From NCBI GenBank assembly GCA_030681195.1, contig JAUXXJ010000005.1, positions 124,001 through 188,000 of the forward strand: a stretch of 64,000 nucleotides of DNA, written 5' to 3'. The position numbers and the translations under genes were made by a program. This document shows positions 10,716 through 20,374 of the stretch, in pieces (position 1 is the first letter of the stretch; the number at the start of each line of letters is the position of its first letter). The notes beneath the pieces were generated by a model. It made no database searches. It had not been told where the DNA came from and saw nothing but the letters and a program-made list of their open reading frames with translations. The DNA is from Rhodocyclaceae bacterium (lineage in GTDB: Bacteria; Pseudomonadota; Gammaproteobacteria; Burkholderiales; Rhodocyclaceae).

Positions 10716-12734
10716 ATGAAGACCCTCTATCTCCTCGTGCCACTGGCCCCGCTGTTCGGGGCGATCATCGCAGGCCTGTTTGGCAAGGCCATCGGCCGGG
10801 CCGGCGCGCATATCGTCACGATTCTGGGTGTCACTGTTTCACTCATCGCTTCCCTGATCATCTTCAAGGATGTGATGGCCGGCAATCACTTCAATGGCGA
10901 TCTCTATGTCTGGCTTGAATCTGGTGGCCTGAAGTTCGCGATCGGTTTCCTGATCGACCCGCTGACGGCGGTGATGATGCTGGTGGTTACTTTCGTCTCG
11001 CTGATGGTGCACATCTACACCATCGGTTACATGGCGCATGATGAGGAAAACTGGCCGGCCGACAGTTTGGCGCGGACCAACAGCTATCAGCGTTTCTTCA
11101 GCTACATTTCCTTGTTCACCTTCTCGATGCTGATGCTCGTGATGAGCAACAACTTCGTCCAGCTCTTCTTCGGCTGGGAGGCGGTGGGCCTGGTCTCCTA
11201 CCTGCTGATCGGCTTCTGGTCGACACGCCCCACGGCGATCTACGCCAACCTGAAAGCCTTCCTGGTTAACCGCGTCGGCGACTTCGGCTTCCTGCTCGGT
11301 ATCGGTCTGGTGGCCGCCTACGCCGGCAGTCTCGACTACGCTACCGTGTTCGGCAAGGCGAAGGAACTCGCGACGATGACGGAAGCCACGACCGGCTGGC
11401 CGCTGATTACCGCGATCTGTATTGGCCTGTTCATCGGTGCGATGGGCAAATCGGCGCAGTTCCCGCTGCATGTCTGGCTGCCCGATTCGATGGAAGGCCC
11501 GACGCCGATTTCCGCCCTGATCCATGCGGCCACGATGGTGACGGCCGGTATCTTCATGGTGTCGCGCATGTCGCCGTTGTTCGAACTCTCCGATACGGCC
11601 TTGTCCTTCATCATCGTCATCGGCGCGATCACGACATTGTTCATGGCCCTGATCGCCATCGTCCAGACCGACATCAAGCGCGTCGTCGCCTACTCGACGC
11701 TGTCGCAGCTGGGCTACATGACCATGGCGCTGGGCGCCTCGGCTTACTCGGTCGCGATCTTCCATCTGATGACGCACGCCTTCTTCAAGGCGGTGCTGTT
11801 CCTCGGCGCCGGTTCGGTGATCATCGCCATGCACCATGAGCAGGACATGCGCAAGATGGGCGGTCTGCGCAAGTATTTGCCGATTACCTACGCGACGGTA
11901 CTGATTGGCGCCATCGCCAACGCCGGTTTGCCACCGTTTGCCGGTTTCTTCTCGAAAGATTCGATCATCATGGCAGTGCAGGCCTCGCAGATTCCGGGTG
12001 CAGGCTTTGCCTACGTTTGCGCACTGGCTGCCGTGTTTATCGGTGGTCTGTATTCCTTCCGTCTCGTCTTCTTTGCCTTCCACGGCAAGGAGCGCTTCCG
12101 CGACGCGGGGCATGACGCACATCACGGCCATGACGATCATGGTCATCATGCGGTTCATGAGCCCCATGAGTCGCCCAAGGTCGTGACGGTGCCGCTGATC
12201 CTGTTGTCGATCCCGGCGATTGCTTCCGGCTGGCTGATCGGTTCCTTCCTGTATGGCAACTGGTTTGGCAACGCGATCTATATCGATACGGTTGCGCATC
12301 CCGCCATGGCTCAGTTGAAGGAAGCCTTCACCGGCGTCTTCGGCATGATGGCCCACGGTGTCGTGACACTGCCGTTCTGGCTGGCGCTGGCCGGCGCGGC
12401 TACCGCCTGGTTCCTCTACATCAAGCGTCCGGATCTACCGGCTGTGATCCGCGCAAAGATGGCCTTGCCCGTGAAGATTCTTGAAAACAAATACGGTCTT
12501 GACCAGTTCAATGAGTGGTTCTTTGCAGGTGGTGCGCGTGGTGTCGGGCACGGTCTGTGGAAAGCGGGCGATCAGACAATCATCGATGGCGTGATGGTCA
12601 ATGGTTCCGCCCGTCTGGTCGGCTGGTTTGCCAGTGTCGTGCGCCTGATCCAGTCTGGCCACATCTACCAATATGCGTTCTCCATGATCATCGGCGTCTT
12701 TGTGCTGCTGACGCTGTGGATGAACCGCGCCTGA
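10716..12734 (+). CDS. nuoL: NADH-quinone oxidoreductase subunit L
   Basis: Largest antiporter-like proton-pumping subunit (672 residues) with many membrane helices and the long C-terminal lateral helix. Family segments include FFGWEAVGLVSYLLIGFW and WLPDSMEGPTPISALIHAATMV (about residues 254-275). A histidine-rich insert (about residues 463-488, 10 His) lies in a cytoplasmic or periplasmic loop between helices. Such His-rich loops occur in some NuoL proteins, but their role is not known to me. Confidence 0.97.
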   Translation: MKTLYLLVPLAPLFGAIIAGLFGKAIGRAGAHIVTILGVTVSLIASLIIFKDVMAGNHFNGDLYVWLESGGLKFAIGFLIDPLTAVMMLVVTFVSLMVHIYTIGYMAHDEENWPADSLARTNSYQRFFSYISLFTFSMLMLVMSNNFVQLFFGWEAVGLVSYLLIGFWSTRPTAIYANLKAFLVNRVGDFGFLLGIGLVAAYAGSLDYATVFGKAKELATMTEATTGWPLITAICIGLFIGAMGKSAQFPLHVWLPDSMEGPTPISALIHAATMVTAGIFMVSRMSPLFELSDTALSFIIVIGAITTLFMALIAIVQTDIKRVVAYSTLSQLGYMTMALGASAYSVAIFHLMTHAFFKAVLFLGAGSVIIAMHHEQDMRKMGGLRKYLPITYATVLIGAIANAGLPPFAGFFSKDSIIMAVQASQIPGAGFAYVCALAAVFIGGLYSFRLVFFAFHGKERFRDAGHDAHHGHDDHGHHAVHEPHESPKVVTVPLILLSIPAIASGWLIGSFLYGNWFGNAIYIDTVAHPAMAQLKEAFTGVFGMMAHGVVTLPFWLALAGAATAWFLYIKRPDLPAVIRAKMALPVKILENKYGLDQFNEWFFAGGARGVGHGLWKAGDQTIIDGVMVNGSARLVGWFASVVRLIQSGHIYQYAFSMIIGVFVLLTLWMNRA

Positions 12735-12761
12735 CGGATGCGATGAGATGAGTTTCCTGCT

Positions 12762-14231
12762 ATGAGTTCACTGCTGAGCCTCGCAATCTGGATCCCAATT
12801 CTTGGTGCTCTGGTCGTCTTTTCGGCCGGTAACGACAAGAAGCTTGCACGCTGGGCGGCGTTGGCGGTGGCTATCGCCGGCTTCTTGGTGACCCTGCCCC
12901 TGTACTTCAACTTCGACGTAACCCAGGCTGGCATGCAGTTCGTGGAGCAGCGCCCGTGGATTCCGCGCTTCAATATCGAATACTTCCTCGGTGTCGATGG
13001 TATCTCGATGCTGTTTATCCTGCTCAACAGCTTTATCACGATCATTGTGATCATCGCTGCTTGGGAGGTGATCCAGGACAAGGTCGCTCAATACATGGGC
13101 GCCTTCCTGATCATGTCCGGTTTGATGAACGGTATTTTCAGTTCGCTCGACGCCGTGTTGTTTTACGTGTTCTTTGAAGCCTCGCTGATCCCGATGTACA
13201 TCATCATCGGCATCTGGGGCGGCCCGAGCCGTGTTTATGCCGCGTTCAAATTCTTCCTCTACACGCTGCTCGGATCGCTACTGATGCTGATTGCGCTGAT
13301 CTGGCTCTTCCTGCAGTCTGGCGGCAGCTTCAATCTGCTTGAATGGCACCAGCTGCGCATCGACTTGGCGCCGCAGATTCTGCTGTTCCTTGCCTTCTTG
13401 GTCGCTTTTGCCGTCAAAGTACCAATGTGGCCGGTGCATACTTGGTTGCCAGATGCCCACGTCGAGGCACCCACCGGCGGTTCGGTCGTACTGGCGGCGA
13501 TCATGCTGAAGCTCGGCGCCTATGGCTTCTTGCGGTTCTCGCTGCCGATTGCGCCGGACGCCAGCCAGTATCTTGCGCCGATGATGATCACGCTGTCGCT
13601 GATTGCCGTCATTTACATTGGCTTCGTGGCGCTGGTGCAGGCCGACATGAAGAAGCTGATCGCCTATTCGTCAATTTCGCACATGGGCTTTGTGACCCTT
13701 GGCTTCTTCATCTTCAACCCCTTGGGTGTCGAGGGTGCGCTGGTGCAGATGATCTCGCACGGCTTCATCTCCGCCGCGATGTTCCTCTGCGTCGGCGTGA
13801 TGTATGACCGTATGCACTCGCGCCAGATTGCCGACTACGGCGGGGTGGTGAACACCATGCCGAAATTTGCGGGCTTCATGGTGCTCTTCGCCATGGCTAA
13901 CGCCGGTCTGCCCGCGACATCCGGCTTTGTCGGCGAGTTCATGGTCATCCTCGGGGCGGTCAAGTACAACTTCTGGATCGGTTTTCTGGCCGCGACGACG
14001 CTGATTCTGGGGGCCGCCTATACCCTGTGGATGGTCAAGCGCGTTATCTTCGGTGCTGTTGCTAATAGTCACGTTGCCGAACTGACCGACATCAATTCCC
14101 GTGAATTCCTGTTCCTCGCCTTGCTGGCGTTCTGCGTCCTGGCGATGGGCCTTTACCCGTATCCCTTCACTGACGTGATGCATGCTTCGGTGGATAACCT
14201 GCTCAAGCATGTCGCGGTGAGCAAGCTTTAA
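12762..14231 (+). CDS. nuoM: NADH-quinone oxidoreductase subunit M
   Basis: Antiporter-like proton-pumping subunit (489 residues, about 14 helices). Signatures include FFEASLIPMYIIIGIWGG with the essential glutamate, VPMWPVHTWLPDAHVEAPTGGSV, and SSISHMGFVTLGFF. The gap after nuoL is 27 bases and contains short out-of-frame ATGs that terminate at once. Confidence 0.97.
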   Translation: MSSLLSLAIWIPILGALVVFSAGNDKKLARWAALAVAIAGFLVTLPLYFNFDVTQAGMQFVEQRPWIPRFNIEYFLGVDGISMLFILLNSFITIIVIIAAWEVIQDKVAQYMGAFLIMSGLMNGIFSSLDAVLFYVFFEASLIPMYIIIGIWGGPSRVYAAFKFFLYTLLGSLLMLIALIWLFLQSGGSFNLLEWHQLRIDLAPQILLFLAFLVAFAVKVPMWPVHTWLPDAHVEAPTGGSVVLAAIMLKLGAYGFLRFSLPIAPDASQYLAPMMITLSLIAVIYIGFVALVQADMKKLIAYSSISHMGFVTLGFFIFNPLGVEGALVQMISHGFISAAMFLCVGVMYDRMHSRQIADYGGVVNTMPKFAGFMVLFAMANAGLPATSGFVGEFMVILGAVKYNFWIGFLAATTLILGAAYTLWMVKRVIFGAVANSHVAELTDINSREFLFLALLAFCVLAMGLYPYPFTDVMHASVDNLLKHVAVSKL

Positions 14232-14255
14232 TCACCCGGCACAGACGAGACAACG

Positions 14256-15731
14256 ATGCTCAAGAATTTCGTTCCACCCGATCTCTTCCCGGCCATGCCG
14301 GAGATTTTCCTGGTGCTGATGGCTTGCGTCATCTTGCTCGTGGATGCCTTCCTGGGACGTACCCAGCGCTGGATTACCGCTGCCCTGACAATGGTTGCTC
14401 TGGTCGGTTGCGCACTGATTACCTATCAGACCATGGATGGTCAGGTCGTGTTGACCTTCAGCAACATGTTTGTCGATGACCTGCTGGCCGACCTCCTCAA
14501 GTTGATGCTTTATCTGTCCGTGATCGTGGCCTTGATTTATAGCCGCGACTACCTCGTGGCTCGCCAACTCGACAAGGGCGAGTATTACGTCCTGGTCCTT
14601 TTTGCCACCGTCGGCATGATGGTGATGATCTCTGCATCGCATTTCCTGACCATCTACCTCGGCCTGGAACTCCTTTCGTTGTCCCTGTATGCCCTGGTCG
14701 CCATCGATCGCGACAGCCCGCGTGCCACAGAAGCCGCGATGAAGTATTTCGTCCTTGGTGCGCTGGCTTCTGGTCTGCTGCTTTACGGCATGTCGATGGT
14801 CTATGGCGCCACGGGAACGCTTGAAATCGGTGGTGTGGCCCAGGCGTTGCATCTGGGTGTGGCGAACAAGACCGTGCTGGTGTTTGGTCTCGTCTTCATT
14901 GTCTCCGGCATTGCCTTCAAGCTGGGTGCCGTGCCTTTCCACATGTGGGTGCCGGATGTCTATCAGGGTGCGCCGACGCCGATTACCCTGCTGATCGCCT
15001 CGGCGCCGAAACTGGCCGCTTTCGCCATCGCCATGCGCATGCTGGTGTATGGCCTGTTTGAACTGGCCGAACACTGGCAAACGATGCTGATGATTCTGGC
15101 CGTGCTCTCGATTGCCCTGGGTAACCTCGCGGCGATTGCGCAAACCAACATCAAGCGCATGCTGGCTTACTCGACCATCTCGCACATGGGCTTCATGTTG
15201 CTTGCCCTGATGAGTGGCGTGGTAGGAGAGGACAAGCACTTTGCCCTGAATGCCTACAGTTCGGCGATGTACTACATCGTCGCCTACGTGATCATGTCGC
15301 TGGGCGCTTTCGGCATGATCCTGCTGCTCTCCCGAGCCGGCTACGAAGCCGAGCATCTGGATGACTTCAAGGGATTGAATCAGCGCAGTCCGTGGTTTGC
15401 CGCCGTGATGCTGGCCATCATGTTCTCAATGGCGGGTGTGCCGTTCTTCGTCGGCTTCTTCGCCAAGTTCTCGGTGCTGCTGGCCGCCATTGATGCCGGC
15501 CATATCGCTGTTGCCGTGTTCGCCGTGATGTTCTCCCTGATTGGCGCCTTCTACTACCTGCGCGTCGTCAAGCTGATGTATTTCGATGCCCCGGTGGACA
15601 ATGCACCGATCCAGGCGTCGCTCGACATGCGCTTCCTGCTGTCGCTGAACGGTGCAGCAGTGGCCTTGTTAGGCATCTTCCCGGATACGCTGATCTCGCT
15701 TTGCACCTTCGCGCTGATGCGCTCGTTGTAA
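14256..15731 (+). CDS. nuoN: NADH-quinone oxidoreductase subunit N
   Basis: Third antiporter-like subunit (491 residues) closing the complex I operon. Diagnostic parts are [40 protein letters not shown] and [16 protein letters not shown]. Its TAA stop is built from the first bases of a copy of the dispersed 25-bp repeat (15730-15754). No hairpin terminator is visible before the next gene at 15807. Confidence 0.97.
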   Translation: MLKNFVPPDLFPAMPEIFLVLMACVILLVDAFLGRTQRWITAALTMVALVGCALITYQTMDGQVVLTFSNMFVDDLLADLLKLMLYLSVIVALIYSRDYLVARQLDKGEYYVLVLFATVGMMVMISASHFLTIYLGLELLSLSLYALVAIDRDSPRATEAAMKYFVLGALASGLLLYGMSMVYGATGTLEIGGVAQALHLGVANKTVLVFGLVFIVSGIAFKLGAVPFHMWVPDVYQGAPTPITLLIASAPKLAAFAIAMRMLVYGLFELAEHWQTMLMILAVLSIALGNLAAIAQTNIKRMLAYSTISHMGFMLLALMSGVVGEDKHFALNAYSSAMYYIVAYVIMSLGAFGMILLLSRAGYEAEHLDDFKGLNQRSPWFAAVMLAIMFSMAGVPFFVGFFAKFSVLLAAIDAGHIAVAVFAVMFSLIGAFYYLRVVKLMYFDAPVDNAPIQASLDMRFLLSLNGAAVALLGIFPDTLISLCTFALMRSL

Positions 15732-15754
15732 AAGTCGGCTCTGGCGAGACGACA
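15730..15754 (+). repeat. Dispersed 25-bp repeat, copy at the nuoN stop
   Basis: Two mismatches. The TAA stop of nuoN overlaps its first two bases; the remainder is intergenic. Confidence 0.8.
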
Positions 15755-15806
15755 GCATCTGCTGCCGCTCGCTCAAGTTCATGCGTTTCGGGTCGTAATA
15801 CCGAAT

Positions 15807-17009
15807 ATGCATGACAACCTGCAAATTGAAAACCTTACGCTCAGGAACCAGCTTGAGTCGCTTTTGCAGGAAGCCCGCCAGAATGAAGATAAATTGCGCC
15901 GCTTTGATGTACTTGAGCGGCGCATTATTGGCGCCGGCTCATTTGTCGAGCTGATTCGGTTGCTGCTTGCCGACTATCGCCAGGTTTTCGGTATCGAGCA
16001 TGTCAGCCTGACGCTGGTGGACCAGGAATACGAAATTCCCCGCCTGCTCGATGAGGCCGGCCTTGGACAGGAAATTCCAGGTTTGTGCCTGATGGCCGAT
16101 GACGCGTGGCTGAAGTTCTGCTTTTCCGGGGATTACAAGACCCGGCTGACGCGTTTCGATTCGGTCAGCCACGGGCGCCTGTTTCCCGATGGCGATGACA
16201 CGCCGGCGTCCGTTGCCTTGCTGCCGTTGATGCGCCAGAACTGCCTGATCGGTAGTCTGAATCTCGGCAGTGCCGATCCCGATCGCTATACCGAAGGTGC
16301 CGGCACCGAATTTCTCGATCGCCTGGCAGCGGTCGCGGCGGTGTGCGTTGAAAGCACCCTGTCACGTGAGCGGCTCAAGCGCGCTGGGGTGACCGATGCG
16401 CTGACCGGCGTGCATAACCGGCGCTATTTCGACCATCGCTGCCCGGCTGAAGCGAGTCAAGCCCGCCGCCAGCGCCAGCCGCTAGCGTGCATGTTTCTCG
16501 ACATCGACCGTTTCAAGCGAATCAACGACACCTACGGCCACCAGGTCGGCGATCTGGTGTTGCAGGGAATTGCCACGACGATCAAGGCACAGTTGCGTAC
16601 CAGCGATACGTTGGCACGCTATGGCGGCGAGGAGTTCGTCGCCTTGTTGCCGCAAACCGCACAGGCGCACGCACTGGAAATCGCCGAGCGGATTCGCACG
16701 GCCATCGAGACGCAAGTCCTGACGACCCCACATGGCGAGCGGGTGCCGGTAACAATTTCGATTGGCCTGTCGATGGCTGTGCTTGACAGTACGTGCGAAC
16801 ACAAGGATGCCGCAACCGCCATGGTGGCCGCAGCCGACCATGCCCTCTATGAAGCCAAGCATGGCGGGCGCAATCGCGTGGTCAGTGCGACGGCCTTGCC
16901 GTTCGGCTGCAGGTCATCGCCGCTCCAAAGTTTCTTGGCGCAGGTCCGACAATGGGTGGGTGGCGTCTTGCACAAGCTCGCCACCCTCGCACACCTTCAG
17001 CGCGCCTGA
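15807..17009 (+). CDS. Diguanylate cyclase with DUF484/GAF-like sensor domain
   Basis: Predicted to make cyclic di-GMP from two GTP. The N-terminus (about 1-185) begins with a short coiled coil and resembles the DUF484/GAF fold. The GGDEF domain (about 195-355) has the active-site motif GGEEF at 273-277, with a product-inhibition I-site RTSD at 264-267 exactly five residues upstream. No membrane segment is seen, so the protein is cytoplasmic. It follows nuoN by 75 bases, which might link c-di-GMP to respiration, but that is inference. It converges on metY with a six-base gap. Confidence 0.9.
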   Translation: MHDNLQIENLTLRNQLESLLQEARQNEDKLRRFDVLERRIIGAGSFVELIRLLLADYRQVFGIEHVSLTLVDQEYEIPRLLDEAGLGQEIPGLCLMADDAWLKFCFSGDYKTRLTRFDSVSHGRLFPDGDDTPASVALLPLMRQNCLIGSLNLGSADPDRYTEGAGTEFLDRLAAVAAVCVESTLSRERLKRAGVTDALTGVHNRRYFDHRCPAEASQARRQRQPLACMFLDIDRFKRINDTYGHQVGDLVLQGIATTIKAQLRTSDTLARYGGEEFVALLPQTAQAHALEIAERIRTAIETQVLTTPHGERVPVTISIGLSMAVLDSTCEHKDAATAMVAAADHALYEAKHGGRNRVVSATALPFGCRSSPLQSFLAQVRQWVGGVLHKLATLAHLQRA

Positions 17010-17015
17010 GGCCTT

Positions 17016-18287
17016 TTAAACTGCGGCCAGCGCCTGCTCAAGGTCGGCCTTGATGTCGTCGATGTGTTCGAGCCCGATCGACAGACGCACCATATCCTCT
17101 GACACACCTGCTTTAGCCAGTTCCTGCGGGTTGAGCTGACGGTGCGTGGTGCTGGCCGGGTGGCAGGCCAGCGATTTGGCATCGCCAATATTTACCAGAC
17201 GGGTGATCAGCTTCAAGGCATCCTGGAACTTGGTTCCCCCGTCGCGTCCGCCCTTGACGCCGAACGACAGGATGCCCGAAGCGCGTCCGCCCATGTATTT
17301 CTTGGCCAGCGCGTGTTCGGCATGGTCAGGCAGGCCGGCGTAGCGAACCCAACTGGCTTTCGGATGGCCCTTGAGGAATTCGGCGACGGCCTGCGTGTTC
17401 TCGCAGATGCGGTCCATGCGTACGGCCAGTGTTTCGATGCCCTGCAGGATCTGGAAGCTGTTGAAGGGCGAGATGCAGGCGCCCATGTTGCGCAGCGGTA
17501 CGACGCGGGCGCGGCCGATATAGGCGGCAGGGCCAAGCGCTTCGGTATAGACCACGCCATGGTAGGACACATCCGGCGTGTTGAGGCGCTTGAAGCGCTC
17601 CTTGTGATCCGCCCAGGGGAACTTGCCCGAGTCGACGATGGCGCCGCCAATGCTGGTGCCGTGGCCGCCGAGGTACTTGGTCAGCGCATGCACGATGATG
17701 TCGGCGCCGTGCTCAAAGGGGCGACAGAGGTAAGGCGTCGGCACGGTGTTGTCGACGATCAGCGGCACGCCAGCGGCGTGCGCTACCTCAGCGAGTGCAG
17801 CGATGTCGACGACGTTGCCCAGCGGGTTACCAACGGATTCGCAGAAGATCGCCTTGGTTTTGCCGTCGATCAGCGGTTTAAAGCTCGCGGGATTCCGATA
17901 ATCGGCAAAACGCACCTCGATGCCGTACTGGGGCAGCGTATGGGCAAATAGGTTGTAAGTACCGCCATAGAGCGTGCCGACCGACACGATGTTGTCGCTG
18001 GCCTCGGCAATGGTCTGGATCGCATAGGTGATCGCCGCCATGCCGGAAGCCAGGCCGAGCGCACCGACGCCGCCTTCCATCGCAGCAAGGCGCTGTTCAA
18101 GAACGGCCGTGGTCGGGTTCATGATGCGCGTGTAGATGTTGCCGGCCACCTTCAGGTCGAACAGATCGGCGCCGTGCTGCGTGTCGTCGAAGGCGTAGGA
18201 CGTGGTTTGGTAAATCGGCACCGCCACCGACTTGGTGGTGGGGTCAGGGCTGAAGCCGCCGTGCACAGCAATGGTTTCGATTTTCAT
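17016..18287 (-). CDS. metY: O-acetylhomoserine sulfhydrylase (aminocarboxypropyltransferase)
   Basis: PLP enzyme that makes homocysteine (or methionine) directly from O-acetylhomoserine and sulfide or methanethiol. The 423-residue protein shows the Cys/Met-metabolism fold: ETIAVHGGFSPDP at the start, YTRIMNPTT near residue 52, and the PLP lysine Lys204 in HALTKYLGGHG. The C-terminal SLACHPASTTHRQL motif separates this subgroup from cystathionine enzymes. It is divergent from the helicase gene, with about 98 bases between starts. No SAM-type riboswitch fold was recognised there. Confidence 0.93.
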   Translation of the reverse strand: MKIETIAVHGGFSPDPTTKSVAVPIYQTTSYAFDDTQHGADLFDLKVAGNIYTRIMNPTTAVLEQRLAAMEGGVGALGLASGMAAITYAIQTIAEASDNIVSVGTLYGGTYNLFAHTLPQYGIEVRFADYRNPASFKPLIDGKTKAIFCESVGNPLGNVVDIAALAEVAHAAGVPLIVDNTVPTPYLCRPFEHGADIIVHALTKYLGGHGTSIGGAIVDSGKFPWADHKERFKRLNTPDVSYHGVVYTEALGPAAYIGRARVVPLRNMGACISPFNSFQILQGIETLAVRMDRICENTQAVAEFLKGHPKASWVRYAGLPDHAEHALAKKYMGGRASGILSFGVKGGRDGGTKFQDALKLITRLVNIGDAKSLACHPASTTHRQLNPQELAKAGVSEDMVRLSIGLEHIDDIKADLEQALAAV

Positions 18288-18385
18288 AGGTGATGACCTC
18301 CGGAAAGAAAGTGGGTATTGTTGTTTTTTGCCGAGTATATCCGCCCATTGGCTTGACTGATGGCGTGTTAGCCTTCGCGCCCATC

Positions 18386-20341
18386 ATGGCTGTCAAACCA
18401 GATATTGATCGTATTTTTGCCGCCGACGGCCCGCTGGCGCGGACGATTCCCGGCTATCGCTTGCGTGAGCAGCAAATCGCCATGGCGCGCGAGGTGCAGG
18501 CGGCCATCGAGGCCAACCGTCTGCTGATTGCCGAAGCCGGCACCGGCACCGGCAAAACCTTCGCTTACCTCGCCCCGGCGCTGTTATCTGGCGGCAAGGT
18601 GATCGTGTCCACCGGCACCAAGACCCTGCAGGATCAGCTGTTCAATCGCGACCTGCCGATGGTGCGTGATGCGCTGGGGATTCCGGTCACCATCGCCCTG
18701 CTGAAAGGGCGCAGCAACTACGTTTGCCCGCACCACCTGGATCGGGCGCTGACGGGCGGCAAGCTGAACTCCCGTGCCGAAGTGGTCCATCTGCATGCCA
18801 TCGCACGTTTTTCCAAAAGCACGGCCAGTGGCGACAAAGCTGAGTGCAGCGATGTGCCCGAGGATTCCGGTGCCTGGCATCTCGCCACCTCGACGCGCGA
18901 GAACTGCCTCGGTCAGGAGTGCGCGCACGTCAAGGAGTGCTTCGTCCTCGCCGCGCGGCGCGAGGCGCTGTTGGCGGACGTGGTCGTGGTCAATCACCAT
19001 CTCTTCTTTGCCGACGTCATGCTCAAGGATGACGGCATGGGCGAACTGCTGCCGAGTTGCAACACGGTGGTTTTCGACGAAGCGCACCAGTTGCCCGAGG
19101 TGGCCGGCCTGTTCTTCAGTGAGTCGGTCGGCACCGGCCAATTGCTCGATCTGGTGCGCGATACCAAGCTCGAAGGCATCGCCGCCGCCAAGGACTACGC
19201 GCCCTTGCAGGATGCCGCCAAGGCGCTGGAAAAAGCCGCCAAGGATTTGCGCCTGGCCTTTCGCCATGAGGGCCGGCTGGCTACCGCGCAGTGGTTGCAG
19301 CATCCGCAAGCCATCGAGGCGTTGGCGCATCTGCAGGTGATGCTCGATGAAATGAGCCGGCATCTCGAAAGCCAGGCCGGGCGCTCGGAGGGGTTAGCGA
19401 ACTGTCTGCGTCGTTGCGGCGAACTGGTGCTGCTGTTGCGCCACTGGCAATCTGAAAAAGTCGGCGCTGGTGGGACGGCAGATGACGAAGACCCGCCGGT
19501 ACGCTGGGTCGAGGTCACCAGCTATGGTGTGAGCTTCAACCTCACGCCGCTCTCTGTCGCCCCGATTTTCCGCAAGCAACTCGAAGGCCATCCGCGTGCC
19601 TGGATCTTCACCTCGGCCACCCTGGCGGTCGGCAATGATTTCACTCACTATCGCGAAGCGCTCGGGCTGGCCGATGCCGTCACCGGGCGCTGGGACAGCC
19701 CCTTCGATTATCCGAACAACGGGCTTCTGTACTGTCCGACCGGCATGCCCGATCCCAATCATCCTGAATACAGCGAAGCCGTCGTCGCAGCCGCATGGCC
19801 CACCATCCGCGCCTCCAACGGGCGTGCCTTCGTGCTGTGCACCTCACTGCGCGCGATGCGGCGCATTCACGAACTGCTTGAGACGCGGATTGCGGCAGCC
19901 GGGCTCGAGATGCCGTTGATGATGCAGGGGCAGGGCGCGAAGACTGAACTGCTTGACCGTTTCCGTCAGTTGGGTAACGCCGTGCTGGTCGCCAGCCAGA
20001 GCTTCTGGGAAGGCGTCGATGTGCGCGGCGAGGCGCTCTCGCTCGTCGTCATCGACAAGCTGCCCTTCGCCCCGCCCGACGATCCGGTGCTGGCGGTGCG
20101 CATCGATACGCTGAAGCGGCGCGGTCGCAATGCCTTCTTCGAGGTACAACTACCACGTGCGGTGATCAGCATGAAGCAGGGCGCCGGTCGGTTGATTCGT
20201 GATGAGACCGATCGCGGAGTGCTGATGGTCTGCGATCCACGCATGGTCGACAAACCCTACGGCCGGCGCATCTGGCAGAGCCTGCCGCCGATGCGCCGCA
20301 CCCGCGAGATCGGCGACGTGGAGGCGTTTTTAGAGACTTGA
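18386..20341 (+). CDS. DinG/YoaA-type ATP-dependent DNA helicase with FeS cluster
   Basis: XPD-like superfamily 2 helicase of the DinG/YoaA group, which unwinds DNA 5' to 3' in repair (family knowledge). Walker A is AEAGTGTGKT (50-58) and the DEAH box is 231-234. Four cysteines at 114, 174, 179 and 185 lie where XPD-like enzymes bind a [4Fe-4S] cluster. The C-terminal half has FWEGVDVRGEALSLVVIDKLPF and QGAGRLIRD. A dispersed-repeat copy encodes KVGAGGTA at 358-365, in the region between helicase domains. Start 18386 (MAVKPDIDRIF) is preferred to 18290, which would overlap the upstream regulatory gap. Confidence 0.92.
   Translation: MAVKPDIDRIFAADGPLARTIPGYRLREQQIAMAREVQAAIEANRLLIAEAGTGTGKTFAYLAPALLSGGKVIVSTGTKTLQDQLFNRDLPMVRDALGIPVTIALLKGRSNYVCPHHLDRALTGGKLNSRAEVVHLHAIARFSKSTASGDKAECSDVPEDSGAWHLATSTRENCLGQECAHVKECFVLAARREALLADVVVVNHHLFFADVMLKDDGMGELLPSCNTVVFDEAHQLPEVAGLFFSESVGTGQLLDLVRDTKLEGIAAAKDYAPLQDAAKALEKAAKDLRLAFRHEGRLATAQWLQHPQAIEALAHLQVMLDEMSRHLESQAGRSEGLANCLRRCGELVLLLRHWQSEKVGAGGTADDEDPPVRWVEVTSYGVSFNLTPLSVAPIFRKQLEGHPRAWIFTSATLAVGNDFTHYREALGLADAVTGRWDSPFDYPNNGLLYCPTGMPDPNHPEYSEAVVAAAWPTIRASNGRAFVLCTSLRAMRRIHELLETRIAAAGLEMPLMMQGQGAKTELLDRFRQLGNAVLVASQSFWEGVDVRGEALSLVVIDKLPFAPPDDPVLAVRIDTLKRRGRNAFFEVQLPRAVISMKQGAGRLIRDETDRGVLMVCDPRMVDKPYGRRIWQSLPPMRRTREIGDVEAFLET
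19456..19480 (+). repeat. Dispersed 25-bp repeat, copy in helicase gene
   Basis: One mismatch. Encodes KVGAGGTA at helicase 358-365. Confidence 0.85.
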
Positions 20342-20374
20342 AAAGGAAGTAAGCTGCTTCAACAGGAGGACGGT

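Noticed and set aside
10839..12356. 505-residue open frame antisense to nuoL
   Set aside because: Low-complexity His/Arg/Gln-rich translation, opposite a complete conserved gene; shadow frame.
18288..18385. SAM or other riboswitch before metY
   Set aside because: The 98-base divergent gap is short and shows none of the conserved cores that I can recognise.
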